NCBI GenBank assembly: GCA_038146925.1
Contig: JAYQSP010000007.1
Coordinates: 93,116 to 157,115 of the forward strand
DNA: 64,000 bases
Source of the DNA: UBA830 sp038146925
GTDB lineage: Bacteria; Pseudomonadota; Alphaproteobacteria; MPNO01; UBA830
Reading direction: 5' to 3'
Part shown: positions 53,657 through 62,772 of the stretch, piece by piece
Layout of the letters: each line of letters starts with the position of its first letter
Position numbering within the stretch: position 1 is the stretch's first letter
Notes under the pieces: generated by a model
Databases searched by the model: none
What the model saw: only the letters and a program-made list of their open reading frames with translations
What the model was told of the DNA's origin: nothing
Made by a program: the position numbers and the translations under genes

Positions 53657-54843
53657 AAGTATTCGCGTTCCACCTGATGCCGTACGGCGCGCTCGACATG
53701 TCCTACGCCGAGGAACACAGCTCGGTCTGGCTGAAGCTGCCCAACAGCTATTTCGATCCCAGGGTCGGCCACGAACTGTACAACCGCTATCTCGACGAGC
53801 TAGAACTCTGTGCCGAACTGGGCTTTGACGGGATCAGCGTCAACGAACACCATCAGAACGCCTACGGACTGATGCCGTCGCCGGTCGTGATGGCGGCGGC
53901 ACTGGCGCGCAATACCGAGAACTGCAAGATTGCGATCCTTGGCAACGCCTTCGCGCTGCGCGAACATCCGCTGACACTGGCGGAAGAGCATGCGATGATC
54001 GACAATATCACCGGCGGCCGGCTGATCACCGGCATGGTCCGCGGCGTCGGGTGCGAATATTTCTCCATGGCGGTCAACCCGGCCTATTCGCTGGAACGCC
54101 ATGTCGAGGCGCACGATCTGGTGGTTCGCGCATGGACCGAAACAGGTCCGTTCGCATTCGAGGGCAAGCACTATCATTTCGAATACGTGAACATGTGGCC
54201 GCGGCCGTACCAGGATCCGCATCCGCCCATCTGGTGTCCGTCACAGGGCTCGACCGAAACCATCGAATGGGCAGCGCATCCCGACCGGAAATACACCTAT
54301 CTGCAGGCTTATTCCGCGTTCGAGAGCGTGCTGCGCTATCTAAACATGTACCGGTCGGTCGCCGAGGAGAAATACGGCTACACCGCATCGTCAAGCCAGA
54401 TCGCGTGGAGTGTGCCGGTCTATTGCGCCGAAACGGACGAACAGGCCGTCGAAGAGGTGCGACCGCATATAGAGTCCCTGTTCAACACGTTCCTGCCCAA
54501 GATTTCCCAGTCGATGTTCGTGCCGCCTGGCTACATGACGGCGTCGTCGATGAAGAAGATCTTTGCCCACAAGGCGACCCTGCGGGGCGGTCAGACGGTA
54601 GAGGATCTGATGGAGCGCGGCGTGATCGTCGTCGGCAGCCCGGATACGGTGCGCGAGACACTGACGGAACGTCACCGCCAGGCCGGGTTCGAACACGTGC
54701 TGATCATGCCACAGTTCGGCACGCTGCCGGCCGATCTGACCGAAAAGAACCTACGCCTGCTGGGGGCGGAGGTCGTGCCTGCGCTGCAGGCGCTGGACAA
54801 AAACAACTATGCTGGCTTCGAACCAGCGGTAGCGGCGGAGTAG
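53653..54843 (+). CDS. LLM class flavin-dependent oxidoreductase (paralogue 2)
   Basis: 396 residues from ATG 53653 behind GAAGG. It aligns with the preceding LLM enzyme over the full length without visible gaps; differences cluster around residues 15-30 and 290-320. The shared blocks include INEHHQ-type VNEHHQNAYG and LITGMVRGVG. The two may form a heteromer or handle related substrates. It is 4 bp upstream of the SDR gene, so both lie in one transcript with the hydratase and hydrolase. Confidence 0.93.
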   Translation: MKVFAFHLMPYGALDMSYAEEHSSVWLKLPNSYFDPRVGHELYNRYLDELELCAELGFDGISVNEHHQNAYGLMPSPVVMAAALARNTENCKIAILGNAFALREHPLTLAEEHAMIDNITGGRLITGMVRGVGCEYFSMAVNPAYSLERHVEAHDLVVRAWTETGPFAFEGKHYHFEYVNMWPRPYQDPHPPIWCPSQGSTETIEWAAHPDRKYTYLQAYSAFESVLRYLNMYRSVAEEKYGYTASSSQIAWSVPVYCAETDEQAVEEVRPHIESLFNTFLPKISQSMFVPPGYMTASSMKKIFAHKATLRGGQTVEDLMERGVIVVGSPDTVRETLTERHRQAGFEHVLIMPQFGTLPADLTEKNLRLLGAEVVPALQALDKNNYAGFEPAVAAE

Positions 54844-54847
54844 GGCG

Positions 54848-55615
54848 ATGATGCTGGATCGGCTTAAATTCGACGGCGCGCCTGTGGTGGTCACCGGCGG
54901 CGGGCAGGGAATCGGCAGATCGACCTGCGAGGTGCTGGCGGAACTCGGCGCCCACGTGATCGTGGTCAGCAAGACGGAAGCGAATGTGCGCGAGACCGAA
55001 AGGTTGCTGAATGAGTCCGGCGCGTCTTGCGAAGGACATGTGACGGATGTGTCGGTTAAGGCGGAGGTCGACGCGCTGGCGGCGGCTGTTCAGGCAAAGC
55101 ACGAGCAGGTCAAATCGATCGTCAACAATGCCGGTACGAACTTCGTCAAAAAACTGGAAGACCTCGAAGAGGACGACTGGCATCGCATCATCGGCATCGA
55201 CCTGTCGAGCGTCTACTACATGTGCAAGGCCTTCCTGCCGTTGTTGCGGAAGTCGGAGGGAAGCTCGATCGTCAACGTGGCGTCGACGTTCGGTATCATC
55301 GGACATCCGGAAATGCCGGTGTATTGCGCGGCAAAAGGCGGCGTGCTGTCGCTGACCCGTCAGCTGGCCGTCGATTACGGGCCCGAGAACATTCGCGTGA
55401 ACGGCGTGTGCCCCGGTGCGACGCTGTCACCGCGGGTAAAGAACTATATTGATTCCGGCATGGTTGACGGCAAGATCGTGGAGGAACTTGCCCTGCTCAA
55501 CCGTCTGGCGGAGTGCGACGAGATCGCCAACGTGATCGCGTTTCTGGCATCGGATGCGGCCTCCTACGTGCATGGAACGTCGATGGTCGTCGACGGCGGG
55601 CAGACGGTTCACTGA
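54848..55615 (+). CDS. Short-chain dehydrogenase/reductase
   Basis: 255-residue SDR with VTGGGQGIGRSTC cofactor motif, NNAGTNF, catalytic YCAAKGG and the ending GTSMVVDGGQTVH. 3-oxoacyl reductase-like; likely interconverts an alcohol and ketone in the pathway. It is the last gene of the hydratase / hydrolase / LLM / LLM / SDR run and ends 127 bp before the convergent methyltransferase gene. Confidence 0.92.
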   Translation: MMLDRLKFDGAPVVVTGGGQGIGRSTCEVLAELGAHVIVVSKTEANVRETERLLNESGASCEGHVTDVSVKAEVDALAAAVQAKHEQVKSIVNNAGTNFVKKLEDLEEDDWHRIIGIDLSSVYYMCKAFLPLLRKSEGSSIVNVASTFGIIGHPEMPVYCAAKGGVLSLTRQLAVDYGPENIRVNGVCPGATLSPRVKNYIDSGMVDGKIVEELALLNRLAECDEIANVIAFLASDAASYVHGTSMVVDGGQTVH

Positions 55616-55742
55616 CTGAATTTTAGTCCCGGGCGGTTCAAGTGCAACGGAAAATAAACAATGAAAACAGCAGGTTAGGCTGATTGCCGTAGCGCGATCG
55701 ACCGGCTGCGCAAAGCCTGCCGACGACAACCGGGGCTGGCGC

Positions 55743-56573
55743 CTATATTTTCTCCGCGACCAGCATCACATTGGTCAAACGCCCTTCCTTTGCGCTTCGT
55801 CCTGAATTTTTGCGCCGGTCTGGATAATCCGCGCCGCGGGTGATTTCGATCGTCAGCGGCGTGTTGACCTCGGGTTCCGGCGGCGGCGGGCTTGTTTCGG
55901 AGGCCTGGCGGCGGGTTGCCTCGTCGACCCATTCCACGACCCTGAATCCGCAGCTTTCCAGTACCCGGCGCATTTCATCCGGCGGCAGCAGGAAGCTGTA
56001 GGACGGATCGCGCGCCCAGGTCAGTGGGTAATAAGGCTCGCCGCCAGGGCCCCGGCCGAGTTCGCTGATACCGAAGGATGCGCCCGGTTTCAGCACGCGG
56101 CGTACGCCGGTATAGAATTTTTCGCGGTCCTCGATGTTCATCGTGACGTTCAGCGCCCACGCCATGTCAAACGCTTCATCGTCATAAGGTAAATCGGCGG
56201 CGTCGCCGACATCGAACGACACGCGTTCCGACAGCCCTATCATTTCAGGTAGCTTTCGTGCGCTGTCGATGTATTCCGGGGTCAGGTCGATCCCCATGAC
56301 CCGGCAGCCGAATTCGGTGGCGAAATATCGCGCCGGTCCGCCGATCCCGCAGCCGATGTCAATCAGGTGCGTGTCCGGGCGGATCGTGGTCAATTCGGCA
56401 TGCAGGCACTTCTGCGTTAGACCGCCACCGTGAATCTGGTCGGCGGGTGCCAGTATCGCCGGTGTCCAGTCCTCGGGCCGAATACCCGCATTTTCCAGCG
56501 TTCCGGTGGTTCCTGCCGCTATATCGGTTACCGCGTTGTAATCGTCCCCGATCGCGCTGATAAGTTTGTACAT
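55743..56573 (-). CDS. SAM-dependent methyltransferase
   Basis: 276 residues, class I methyltransferase. SAM-binding motif I is LIDIGCGIGGPARYFA (about 70-85), followed by GIDLTPEYID and the acidic GDAADLPYDD. Similar to cyclopropane/sarcosine-type small-molecule methylases with ADQIHGGGL near the N-terminus. The tail (SPPPPEPEVN) is proline-rich. It is divergent from the DHDPS-family gene. An O-methylation or demethylation partner in the pathway is possible; the substrate is unknown. Confidence 0.88.
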   Translation of the reverse strand: MYKLISAIGDDYNAVTDIAAGTTGTLENAGIRPEDWTPAILAPADQIHGGGLTQKCLHAELTTIRPDTHLIDIGCGIGGPARYFATEFGCRVMGIDLTPEYIDSARKLPEMIGLSERVSFDVGDAADLPYDDEAFDMAWALNVTMNIEDREKFYTGVRRVLKPGASFGISELGRGPGGEPYYPLTWARDPSYSFLLPPDEMRRVLESCGFRVVEWVDEATRRQASETSPPPPEPEVNTPLTIEITRGADYPDRRKNSGRSAKEGRLTNVMLVAEKI

Positions 56574-56662
56574 TAGAATGTAGTTTTCTTTTTTTTAAAG
56601 CGGATTCCGAGCAGTCTGGAATTCTTCCCGACGACTGTCGCCCCTGCCGTGTCATCGCTCTA

Positions 56663-56679
56663 AAAGGTAAATAACCTTT
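56663..56679. promoter_or_regulatory. Inverted repeat, candidate operator
   Basis: Perfect 6 bp arms AAAGGT and ACCTTT around AAATA in the 198 bp divergent region between the methyltransferase and the DHDPS-family gene. It is followed by TCGTTAG, the half-site also seen at the MarR candidate operator. Symmetry and place suggest regulator binding. Confidence 0.4.
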
Positions 56680-56771
56680 CGTTAGATGTGATACTGAGCC
56701 CGTTCCGACGTTTGCCAGAATTTCGTTCGCAAGCTATATCGTCGCATCAGACAAAAAAAGCAGGAGCACCC

Positions 56772-57698
56772 ATGAAAACGCCCGGTCTCGTTGTTCCCCC
56801 TTTGACTCCCTTCAAGGACGACCTTTCGGTCGATTTCGACGTACTGAAGCGCGAAGTCGACTTCATCGTCGAAGATTGCGGCGCGATGATGGTTTCCGCC
56901 GCGGGCGTCGAGACGACAGAATATCATTTCCTGTCCTTCGACGAGCGCTGTGAACTTATTAGTAGGACCGTCGAATTCGTCGACGGACGGGTGCCTACCG
57001 TTGTTGGCGTTTCGCACGCCAATGTGAATACCGCCATACAGCTTTCGCATATGGCGCAGGATCTCGGCGCGCAAGCGCTTCAGGTTCTTGCGCCACTGAG
57101 ACCGTTCGGGGGCGCGCCGACGCTTGACGACCTCATGACCTACTACAACTCGATATCGGCCGAGACCGATCTTCCGATCATGCTTTATCTGAACCCGGGA
57201 CCGGGCGCCGAGGTCAATCCGGCATGGACGCTCGAGCTCGCGAAACTCGACCGGGTCAAATATGTGAAGGAAAGCTCGCGGGACCTGGCGCGCGTCTCTC
57301 GCCTTATCGAGGAAATCGATCATGGCGGACATGCGCAATACTTTACCACCATGCAGATGCTGCTGGCGTCCATCCAGCTAGGCGGGTCCGGCGCAACGAT
57401 GCCGCCGCCCGGCGCCTACATCGCCAACGCGATCATAAGGGCTTTCAATGCGGGAGACCATGCGGAGGCGGCCCGTTTGCAGCGCCAGTTCGCCCTGTGG
57501 CCTGCAAGATGGATGTCCTATGGCCTTGCGCCGGCGCTGAAGGCCGCGATGGAAATCGTCGGGCTGCCGCTTGGCAATCCCTACCCGCCGTTCAAGCCCG
57601 TGTCCGACAAGGATAAAGAGGCGATGCGGGAATATCTTCAGGGCACCTATCTGTTCGAGGACGCGCATCAGGAAGTGATCAGAGCACGCGCCACCTGA
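56772..57698 (+). CDS. Dihydrodipicolinate synthase/N-acetylneuraminate lyase family aldolase
   Basis: 308 residues from the ATG at 56772 behind AGGAG. (beta/alpha)8 aldolase with Schiff-base lysine K166 in YVKESS and catalytic tyrosine Y139 in LYLNPG. The N-terminus reads VVPPLTPFKDDLSVDFD, and the usual GTTGE segment is SAAGVETTE, so it is not a standard lysine-pathway enzyme. Relatives include aldolases and hydratase-aldolases for pyruvate-containing intermediates of aromatic catabolism, which would fit this island. Confidence 0.9.
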   Translation: MKTPGLVVPPLTPFKDDLSVDFDVLKREVDFIVEDCGAMMVSAAGVETTEYHFLSFDERCELISRTVEFVDGRVPTVVGVSHANVNTAIQLSHMAQDLGAQALQVLAPLRPFGGAPTLDDLMTYYNSISAETDLPIMLYLNPGPGAEVNPAWTLELAKLDRVKYVKESSRDLARVSRLIEEIDHGGHAQYFTTMQMLLASIQLGGSGATMPPPGAYIANAIIRAFNAGDHAEAARLQRQFALWPARWMSYGLAPALKAAMEIVGLPLGNPYPPFKPVSDKDKEAMREYLQGTYLFEDAHQEVIRARAT

Positions 57699-58018
57699 TC
57701 CGCATCAGCGTTTCTCCGAGGGCGCCCCGGACGTTTGTATCCATGTACAGGCTGCGTAGCCGTCACCCGTCAGATTGGACGGGGGGAGCGCGTCCGGCAC
57801 CACGCCGTCATCCATCACCCAAGAGGTCATGAGGATCTGGGCAAGGCGTGGCTTAGAAGATTCGCCGCCCTTCGAAACAGGAAATTCGGTTCTACCGGGT
57901 GACGGAGGCTGACTGCCCGTGACGGTGGCCCGCCATTGGTTAGCGGTGACCGGCAAGGAATCTTTAACGATCTTCCTTTAACGCAGAAATCAATCGTACC
58001 TCCATTTGTGGAGTTATC
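57699..58018. other. 320 bp intergenic region with direct and inverted repeats
   Basis: No supported gene. A minus-strand frame at 57705-57956 (83 residues) shows no recognisable family. Near the right end an 8 bp direct repeat CTTTAACG occurs twice (57962-57969, 57976-57983), with arms AAGGAA (57955-57960) and TTCCTT (57973-57978) forming an overlapping inverted repeat. This lies 35-65 bp before the start of the interrupted gene and probably holds its promoter or operator. Confidence 0.45.
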
Positions 58019-59089
58019 GTGGACGGACTGCCACGGGATACAGAGCTGGATCTGGAATTTCTGAGGGACAACGATTCCCCGTACATCCTGCCGCTGAAGT
58101 ACGTGCCGCTGGAAACCCCGGCGCTGCGCATGGGGCCTCTGGTCAGGACGTTTCCACTCGATACTGCCGTCGAGGTCGTCCGTTGCAACGGCGGCATGGG
58201 TTTCTTACTGGTCGAGGATCTGCTGAACGGCGGCACCGACGAGATCTTCGGTTGGGAGCAGGGGCACATGCATCCCGATGCCGAGATCGTCCAAGTTCTG
58301 GCGAAACTGAATAGTTACGATGTCTACAATCTCCGTATCAAATTCAAGCAGCACAATATCGATTACGAAGGGTATGAATACCTGCAGTTGTCGCCCGACA
58401 TGTAGAAGGAACTTTCCGTCTACATACGGGTATTCACGCGGCCGCCGATCGAAACGGTCTTCGGAGCCGATGCTCTGAAGGAAAACCCCGACCGCGACAT
58501 CATTTCTCTGCTGCGCGATCCCGATAGCGGAGATGCACGTGCAAACCTCCAGAGATTGTCCGCAAAACTGCATGTCCACACGGAAGAGATTCCGAAGTTT
58601 CTGGACGAATTCTCCGATGTGTACCTGGCTGTCTCTTACTACAAACACTATGCCGACCGGAGCCGTGTCGTAAACAGCTCCCTGATGGAAGAGCTCGGCA
58701 AACTGCCGGACAAACTGAAATGGAAACACGACCCCGAGGTCGAGCGCGGCTGCATGGAGATCAGGGAGTTCATGCGCGCCCTGCTCTTCCAGATATATGC
58801 GAAACTGGACGAGTTCGAGCGGGAAACGAAACTTTTCTGGGTGGATCTGAATCCGGAACGGTTCAGGAATCTTCAAATACTGGTACGTGAACCGCAGTCC
58901 ATTATCACCGGCGTTCTGTGCGGTATCGGTGTGAAACTGTCGCGGTGGCGGCAACGGTTTCCGACCGCGGAACACGGCAGCGCCCTGCGGCGCTACGAAG
59001 TCATGCGCAACGATATCCGTCCCCGCATAAGACGCCTGATGTGGCTGGTGACCGGGGAGACCCAGTTTAGCAGGAGTATATCCGGCTAG
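58019..59089 (+). pseudogene. Unknown gene interrupted by an in-frame amber codon
   Basis: GTG start at 58019 with GGAG 6 nt upstream. The frame reads 128 codons (ends LQLSPDM), meets TAG at 58403-58405, and continues in the same frame as convincing protein sequence (KELSVYIRVFTRPPIETVFG) to a stop at 59087-59089, 356 codons in all. The context ATG TAG AAG GAA would be repaired by one C in place of T (CAG). The C-terminal two thirds are helical and charged with FRNLQILVREP. No family recognised. It ends 6 bp before the convergent class II aldolase. Confidence 0.7.
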
Positions 59090-59095
59090 TTCCGA

Positions 59096-59794
59096 TCAAG
59101 GTGAGCCGGCTTCTTTCGCTTCGATTTCCGCAAGCGCCCAGACGCGGCCGATCGGACCGCGCGTTTTAAGCAGTTCCGCTGAAATCTCTGCCATCTCTTC
59201 TTCGCCGAGCGTCTCGTAATCGCCCATGGACGCGGCGATCGCGGTGCGCCGCGCGTTGTCTTCCATGAAATAGACGCCGGTCGTCATTTCCTCGATATCG
59301 GGCCCGGTGACGACGATACCGTGCGCACGCAGCAGCATGGCGCGGCAGTCGCCCAGCGTCTCCGCCATGGCCCGGCCGCGTTCCTCGGTCATGATCAGCC
59401 GCGAATCCGGATGCACCGGGATGCCCCCATTGAAGATCGAGGCCATGAAATAGGTCGGTTTCAGGTCGTGTTCCGACATCGAAAAGCTGGTGGCGTTGTG
59501 GGTATGAAAATGGGCTACCGAATTGACGTCAGGCCGTGCTTTGAATACTTCCAGATGGATCGGCAGTTCGCCGGGCAATTTGCCGTCTTTGCCGATCAGA
59601 TTGCCGTCGAGATCGCACAGCAGGAAGTCTTCCGGATGCGACAGCTTGCCGAGGTCGTGCGGCGTCATCAGCACCACGTTGGGATCTTCGGTGCGGGCGC
59701 TGATATGCCCGAAACCGTCGACGAAGCCGCGACCGTAGAAGAACCGCCAGGCAATGCTCAGTTTTTCGCGAAGGATATTTTCGGGCTCGGACAC
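59096..59794 (-). CDS. Class II aldolase/adducin family protein
   Basis: 232 residues from a GTG behind AGGAGAG. Zinc-binding histidines are in HFHTHN and the late RAHGIVV; the FGHISAR segment near residue 30 is the phosphate/loop motif of fuculose-aldolase-type enzymes. Members cleave sugar phosphates or decarboxylate beta-keto or aromatic acids. The gene is divergent from the third LLM gene across 106 bp. Confidence 0.9.
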   Translation of the reverse strand: MSEPENILREKLSIAWRFFYGRGFVDGFGHISARTEDPNVVLMTPHDLGKLSHPEDFLLCDLDGNLIGKDGKLPGELPIHLEVFKARPDVNSVAHFHTHNATSFSMSEHDLKPTYFMASIFNGGIPVHPDSRLIMTEERGRAMAETLGDCRAMLLRAHGIVVTGPDIEEMTTGVYFMEDNARRTAIAASMGDYETLGEEEMAEISAELLKTRGPIGRVWALAEIEAKEAGSP

Positions 59795-59900
59795 GATCTC
59801 TCCTTTTCCGGTGTGCGGTATTGGTCAAAGCGATGGCGGGATTGTATTAGTTAGGCAAGCCTCGGCATAGACCGGGGCGTCTGTTTCGGAGGTGATGCTG

Positions 59901-60956
59901 ATGAAGTTCGGACTTTTCTACCTGCCCACCTATCTGCCCGACCGGCGGGATGCGCATACGCACATGCACAACATCGCCGAACAGGTTGAATACGCCGACA
60001 GGATCGGCATCGACTATGTCTGGATGGTGGAGCACCATTTCGTGCGCCATGGCGGGTTCCTGTCCGCGAATTATGCTTTCCTCAGCTATCTCGCCGGGCG
60101 GACGCAGAGTATCCGTCTGGCGACCGGCGCGACCGTGATGGCGCTGAACGACCCCGTCCGTGTGGCGGAGCAGGCGGCGACGCTAGACCAGCTGTCCAAC
60201 GGGAGGTTCGATCTCGGCGTCGGCCGGGGGTTCATTCGCGACGAGTTCGATGCCTTCGGTGTTCCGATGAGGGAGAGCCGCGACCGCGTAGAAGAAGGCG
60301 TCGACCTGGTGCGAAAGGCATGGTCCGGCCAGCCGCTGGAATTCGAAAGCAGGTTCCGGCCAAAAATATCGGGCCTTCCGGTTTTGCCGCCGACGCTGCA
60401 GAAAGAACCGAAAATCTGGAACGCCTGTCTGATGTCGCCGGAAAGTTTCGAATGGACGGCGGCGGAAGGCCACAACCTGCTCTACGTCGCCTATCACGTC
60501 GATCACGACCTGGCGACGGAGCGGATATCCTGGTATCGCGATGCGCTGCCGAAATACGGCCGCAAGGTGGAAGACCACGAAGTCTGCTGTGTATATCACT
60601 CCTATTTCATGGAGGAAGCGGACGACGACCGCCTGAAGGCGGTCGTCGACGGACCGATGGGCGAATACGGGGTCGCCGGCAAGGAAGCGGCGAGCAAGCC
60701 GCCGGACCCGGAAGCGTACAAAGGCTACGACCAGCGGGACAAGGGCACCCAGCAGCTGACCTTCGACCGCTACTTCCCAGGCCGCGTCGTGATGGGCGGA
60801 CCGGACCAGGTGGTCGAGCGCATACACGAATTGCGCCGCATCGGGATCACGCAGGTCTCCTTCCTGCTGGATTTCGGCTCGCTGTCCCAGGAAGAGATCA
60901 TGAAATCGCTGCATGTTTTCGGGGAGAAAATTCTGCCGCTGGTGCGCGATATCTGA
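59901..60956 (+). CDS. LLM class flavin-dependent oxidoreductase (third, divergent type)
   Basis: 351 residues from the ATG at 59901. GGAGGTGA lies 8 nt upstream and overlaps an in-frame GTG at 59892, so the later ATG is favoured. It begins KFGLFYLPTYLPDRRDAH with VWMVEHHFV and GVGRGFIRDEFDAFG, typical of alkanal monooxygenase-like enzymes. It is shorter and clearly different from the paralogue pair at 52-55 kb. The CoA-transferase gene follows with no gap. Confidence 0.92.
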   Translation: MKFGLFYLPTYLPDRRDAHTHMHNIAEQVEYADRIGIDYVWMVEHHFVRHGGFLSANYAFLSYLAGRTQSIRLATGATVMALNDPVRVAEQAATLDQLSNGRFDLGVGRGFIRDEFDAFGVPMRESRDRVEEGVDLVRKAWSGQPLEFESRFRPKISGLPVLPPTLQKEPKIWNACLMSPESFEWTAAEGHNLLYVAYHVDHDLATERISWYRDALPKYGRKVEDHEVCCVYHSYFMEEADDDRLKAVVDGPMGEYGVAGKEAASKPPDPEAYKGYDQRDKGTQQLTFDRYFPGRVVMGGPDQVVERIHELRRIGITQVSFLLDFGSLSQEEIMKSLHVFGEKILPLVRDI

Positions 60957-62144
60957 ATGGCGGGTCCTCTTTCCGGCCTGCGCGTTCTAGATCTGACGTC
61001 GGTGGTCCTCGGCCCGCTGGCGACACAGACGCTGGGCGATATGGGCGCCGACATCGTGAAGATCGAAGGGCCGGCCGGCGACACCACGCGCTATACCGGA
61101 CCCAAGCGGTCGAAGGACATGTCGGCGCTTTACATGGGGCTCAACCGCAACAAGCGGTCCATCGTTCTCGATCTGAAACAGGATGCCGCGAAAGACGTGC
61201 TGTGGCGCCTGATTGAAGATGCTGACGTGTTTCTCCATTCGATCCGCCCCCAGGCAATCGGCCGTCTCGGCTTCGGTCACGAGGCCGTTCTCGCCCGTAA
61301 CCCGCGCATCGTCTATGCGGGTGTGCATGGCTTTCGCATGGACGGGCCCTATGCCGGGCGGCCTGCCTATGACGACGTCATACAGGGCTTAAGCGGCAGC
61401 GCCGATCTGATGGCGCGGCTGGTAGGCGAGCCGCGCTACATGCCGACGATCATGGCCGACAAGACCTGCGGGCTGGTAACGGTGAATGCCCTCCTGGCGG
61501 CGCTGTACGAACGCGAACGCTCTGGCGAGGGACAGTTCGTCGAAATCCCGATGCTGGAAACCATGGTGGCCTTCAACATGGCGGATCACATCTTCGGCCA
61601 TGCATTCCAGCCGCCGGAAGGCCCGATGGGGTATTCCCGCGTTCTCACCCCGTCGCGACGGCCCTACAAAACGCAGGATGGCTATATCTGCTTGCTCGCC
61701 TATACCGATCCGCAATGGGAACGCTTCTGGGCCGAGGTCGGTGTGCCCGAGCTGAAAGACGATCCGCGCTTCGACAGCCTCGCCAGCCGTGCCGACAATA
61801 TTGAGGCGGTCTACAGCCTTGCCGGCGACTACATTGCGACGAGGACGACCGGGGCGTGGCTGGAAACCCTGCCTCGGCTGGAAATCCCCTGCGGCGAGAT
61901 CGTGGAACTCGAAGCTCTGCCCGACGATCCGCATCTGCAGGCCATCGGCTTCTTTCGCAAGGAAGATCACCCCACCGAAGGCAAGGTCACGATCCCCGAT
62001 ATAGCGGTGCGGTTCGGCCGCACGCCCGGATCCATCGACCGGCTGCAACCGAAGCTGGGCGAACATTCGGCCGAAATATTGCGCGAGGCGGGTTACGGCG
62101 AGGCGGATATCGAGCAGTTGAAGGCAGCCGGGGCGACGGTTTGA
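60957..62144 (+). CDS. Family III (CaiB/Frc-type) CoA-transferase
   Basis: 395 residues. Moves CoA between acids; intertwined-dimer fold. PLSGLRVLDLTSVVLGP at the N-terminus, LNRNKRSIVLDLK, and the nucleophile aspartate expected in MADKTCG. It probably activates the pathway acid using another acyl-CoA. The ATG immediately follows the LLM stop codon. A 157 bp spacer with hairpins separates it from the MaoC-like gene. Confidence 0.93.
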   Translation: MAGPLSGLRVLDLTSVVLGPLATQTLGDMGADIVKIEGPAGDTTRYTGPKRSKDMSALYMGLNRNKRSIVLDLKQDAAKDVLWRLIEDADVFLHSIRPQAIGRLGFGHEAVLARNPRIVYAGVHGFRMDGPYAGRPAYDDVIQGLSGSADLMARLVGEPRYMPTIMADKTCGLVTVNALLAALYERERSGEGQFVEIPMLETMVAFNMADHIFGHAFQPPEGPMGYSRVLTPSRRPYKTQDGYICLLAYTDPQWERFWAEVGVPELKDDPRFDSLASRADNIEAVYSLAGDYIATRTTGAWLETLPRLEIPCGEIVELEALPDDPHLQAIGFFRKEDHPTEGKVTIPDIAVRFGRTPGSIDRLQPKLGEHSAEILREAGYGEADIEQLKAAGATV

Positions 62145-62188
62145 GTGCAGGCAAATCAGAATTGAAAGTGTCCCCTCGCCCCCGCAGT

Positions 62189-62269
62189 GAGAGGCGGCAG
62201 CCTCTCCATCCCACGATCTACGACGGGACAGATCACCCTCTACCTAACCCTCCCCTTCAAGGGGGCGGG
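62189..62269. repeat. Two GC-rich hairpins, REP-like
   Basis: GAGAGGC-ggca-GCCTCTC (62189-62206) and CCCTCCCC-TTCAA-GGGGGCGGG (62248-62269) lie between the CoA-transferase and MaoC-like genes. The second has the look of the dispersed ccctcccc...gggg palindromes of alphaproteobacterial genomes. Neither has a T-tract, so they are not typical terminators; they may limit read-through or stabilise RNA ends. Confidence 0.45.
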
Positions 62270-62301
62270 AATTCCTTTGATGCTATATCGGAGAATAAAT
62301 C

Positions 62302-62772
62302 ATGAAAACCCTGGGCCTTGGCCTTTACTGGAACGACCTTGAAGTCGGCGAACAATTCAAGACGCTGAACCGAACGGTAACAGAGCCGGATATCGTCAAC
62401 TTCATTGGCGTCACCGGCATGGTCGAAACCCTGTTCACAGACCTTACGTTCGGTGATCACGGGGGCGGACCAATGGGCGGTCGCGTCGCTCCGGCCGCGC
62501 TGGTATATACGATGACCGAGGGGCTGCTAGTTCAATCGACCATGCAGACGACGGGCCTCGCGCTGCTTGAGGTCGAGAAGAAGGTGCTGGCGCCCGTGTT
62601 TGCCGGCGACACCATCCATGCCGAAGTGGAGGTCACGGCGGTTCGCCCCACTAGCAAGGGCAATCGCGGGATCGTCACCACAATGAACAACGTGATAAAT
62701 CAGACGGGCGACAAGGTGATCGAATACCGTGCTGTCCGCATGATGGCGGCCCGCCCCGCGGAAAACGACTGA
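62302..62772 (+). CDS. MaoC-like hot-dog hydratase
   Basis: 156 residues with a single hot-dog domain: TVTEPDIVNFIGVTGM, then GGRVAPAALVYTMTEG and FAGDTIHAEVEV. This matches MaoC-like (R)-enoyl-CoA hydratases, but the usual catalytic histidine in IAHG is replaced by VAPA, so activity may be altered. In this order (LLM, CoA-transferase, MaoC, UbiD) it probably hydrates an unsaturated CoA intermediate or acts as a thioesterase. Confidence 0.82.
   Translation: MKTLGLGLYWNDLEVGEQFKTLNRTVTEPDIVNFIGVTGMVETLFTDLTFGDHGGGPMGGRVAPAALVYTMTEGLLVQSTMQTTGLALLEVEKKVLAPVFAGDTIHAEVEVTAVRPTSKGNRGIVTTMNNVINQTGDKVIEYRAVRMMAARPAEND

Noticed and set aside
57705..57956. 83-residue minus-strand frame after the DHDPS-type gene
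   Set aside because: No ribosome site, no recognisable motif and unusual composition; kept as intergenic.
57964..57981. TTAA...TTAA pair as a CtrA site
   Set aside because: The spacer is 10 bases, not the 7 expected for CtrA; better described as the CTTTAACG direct repeat.
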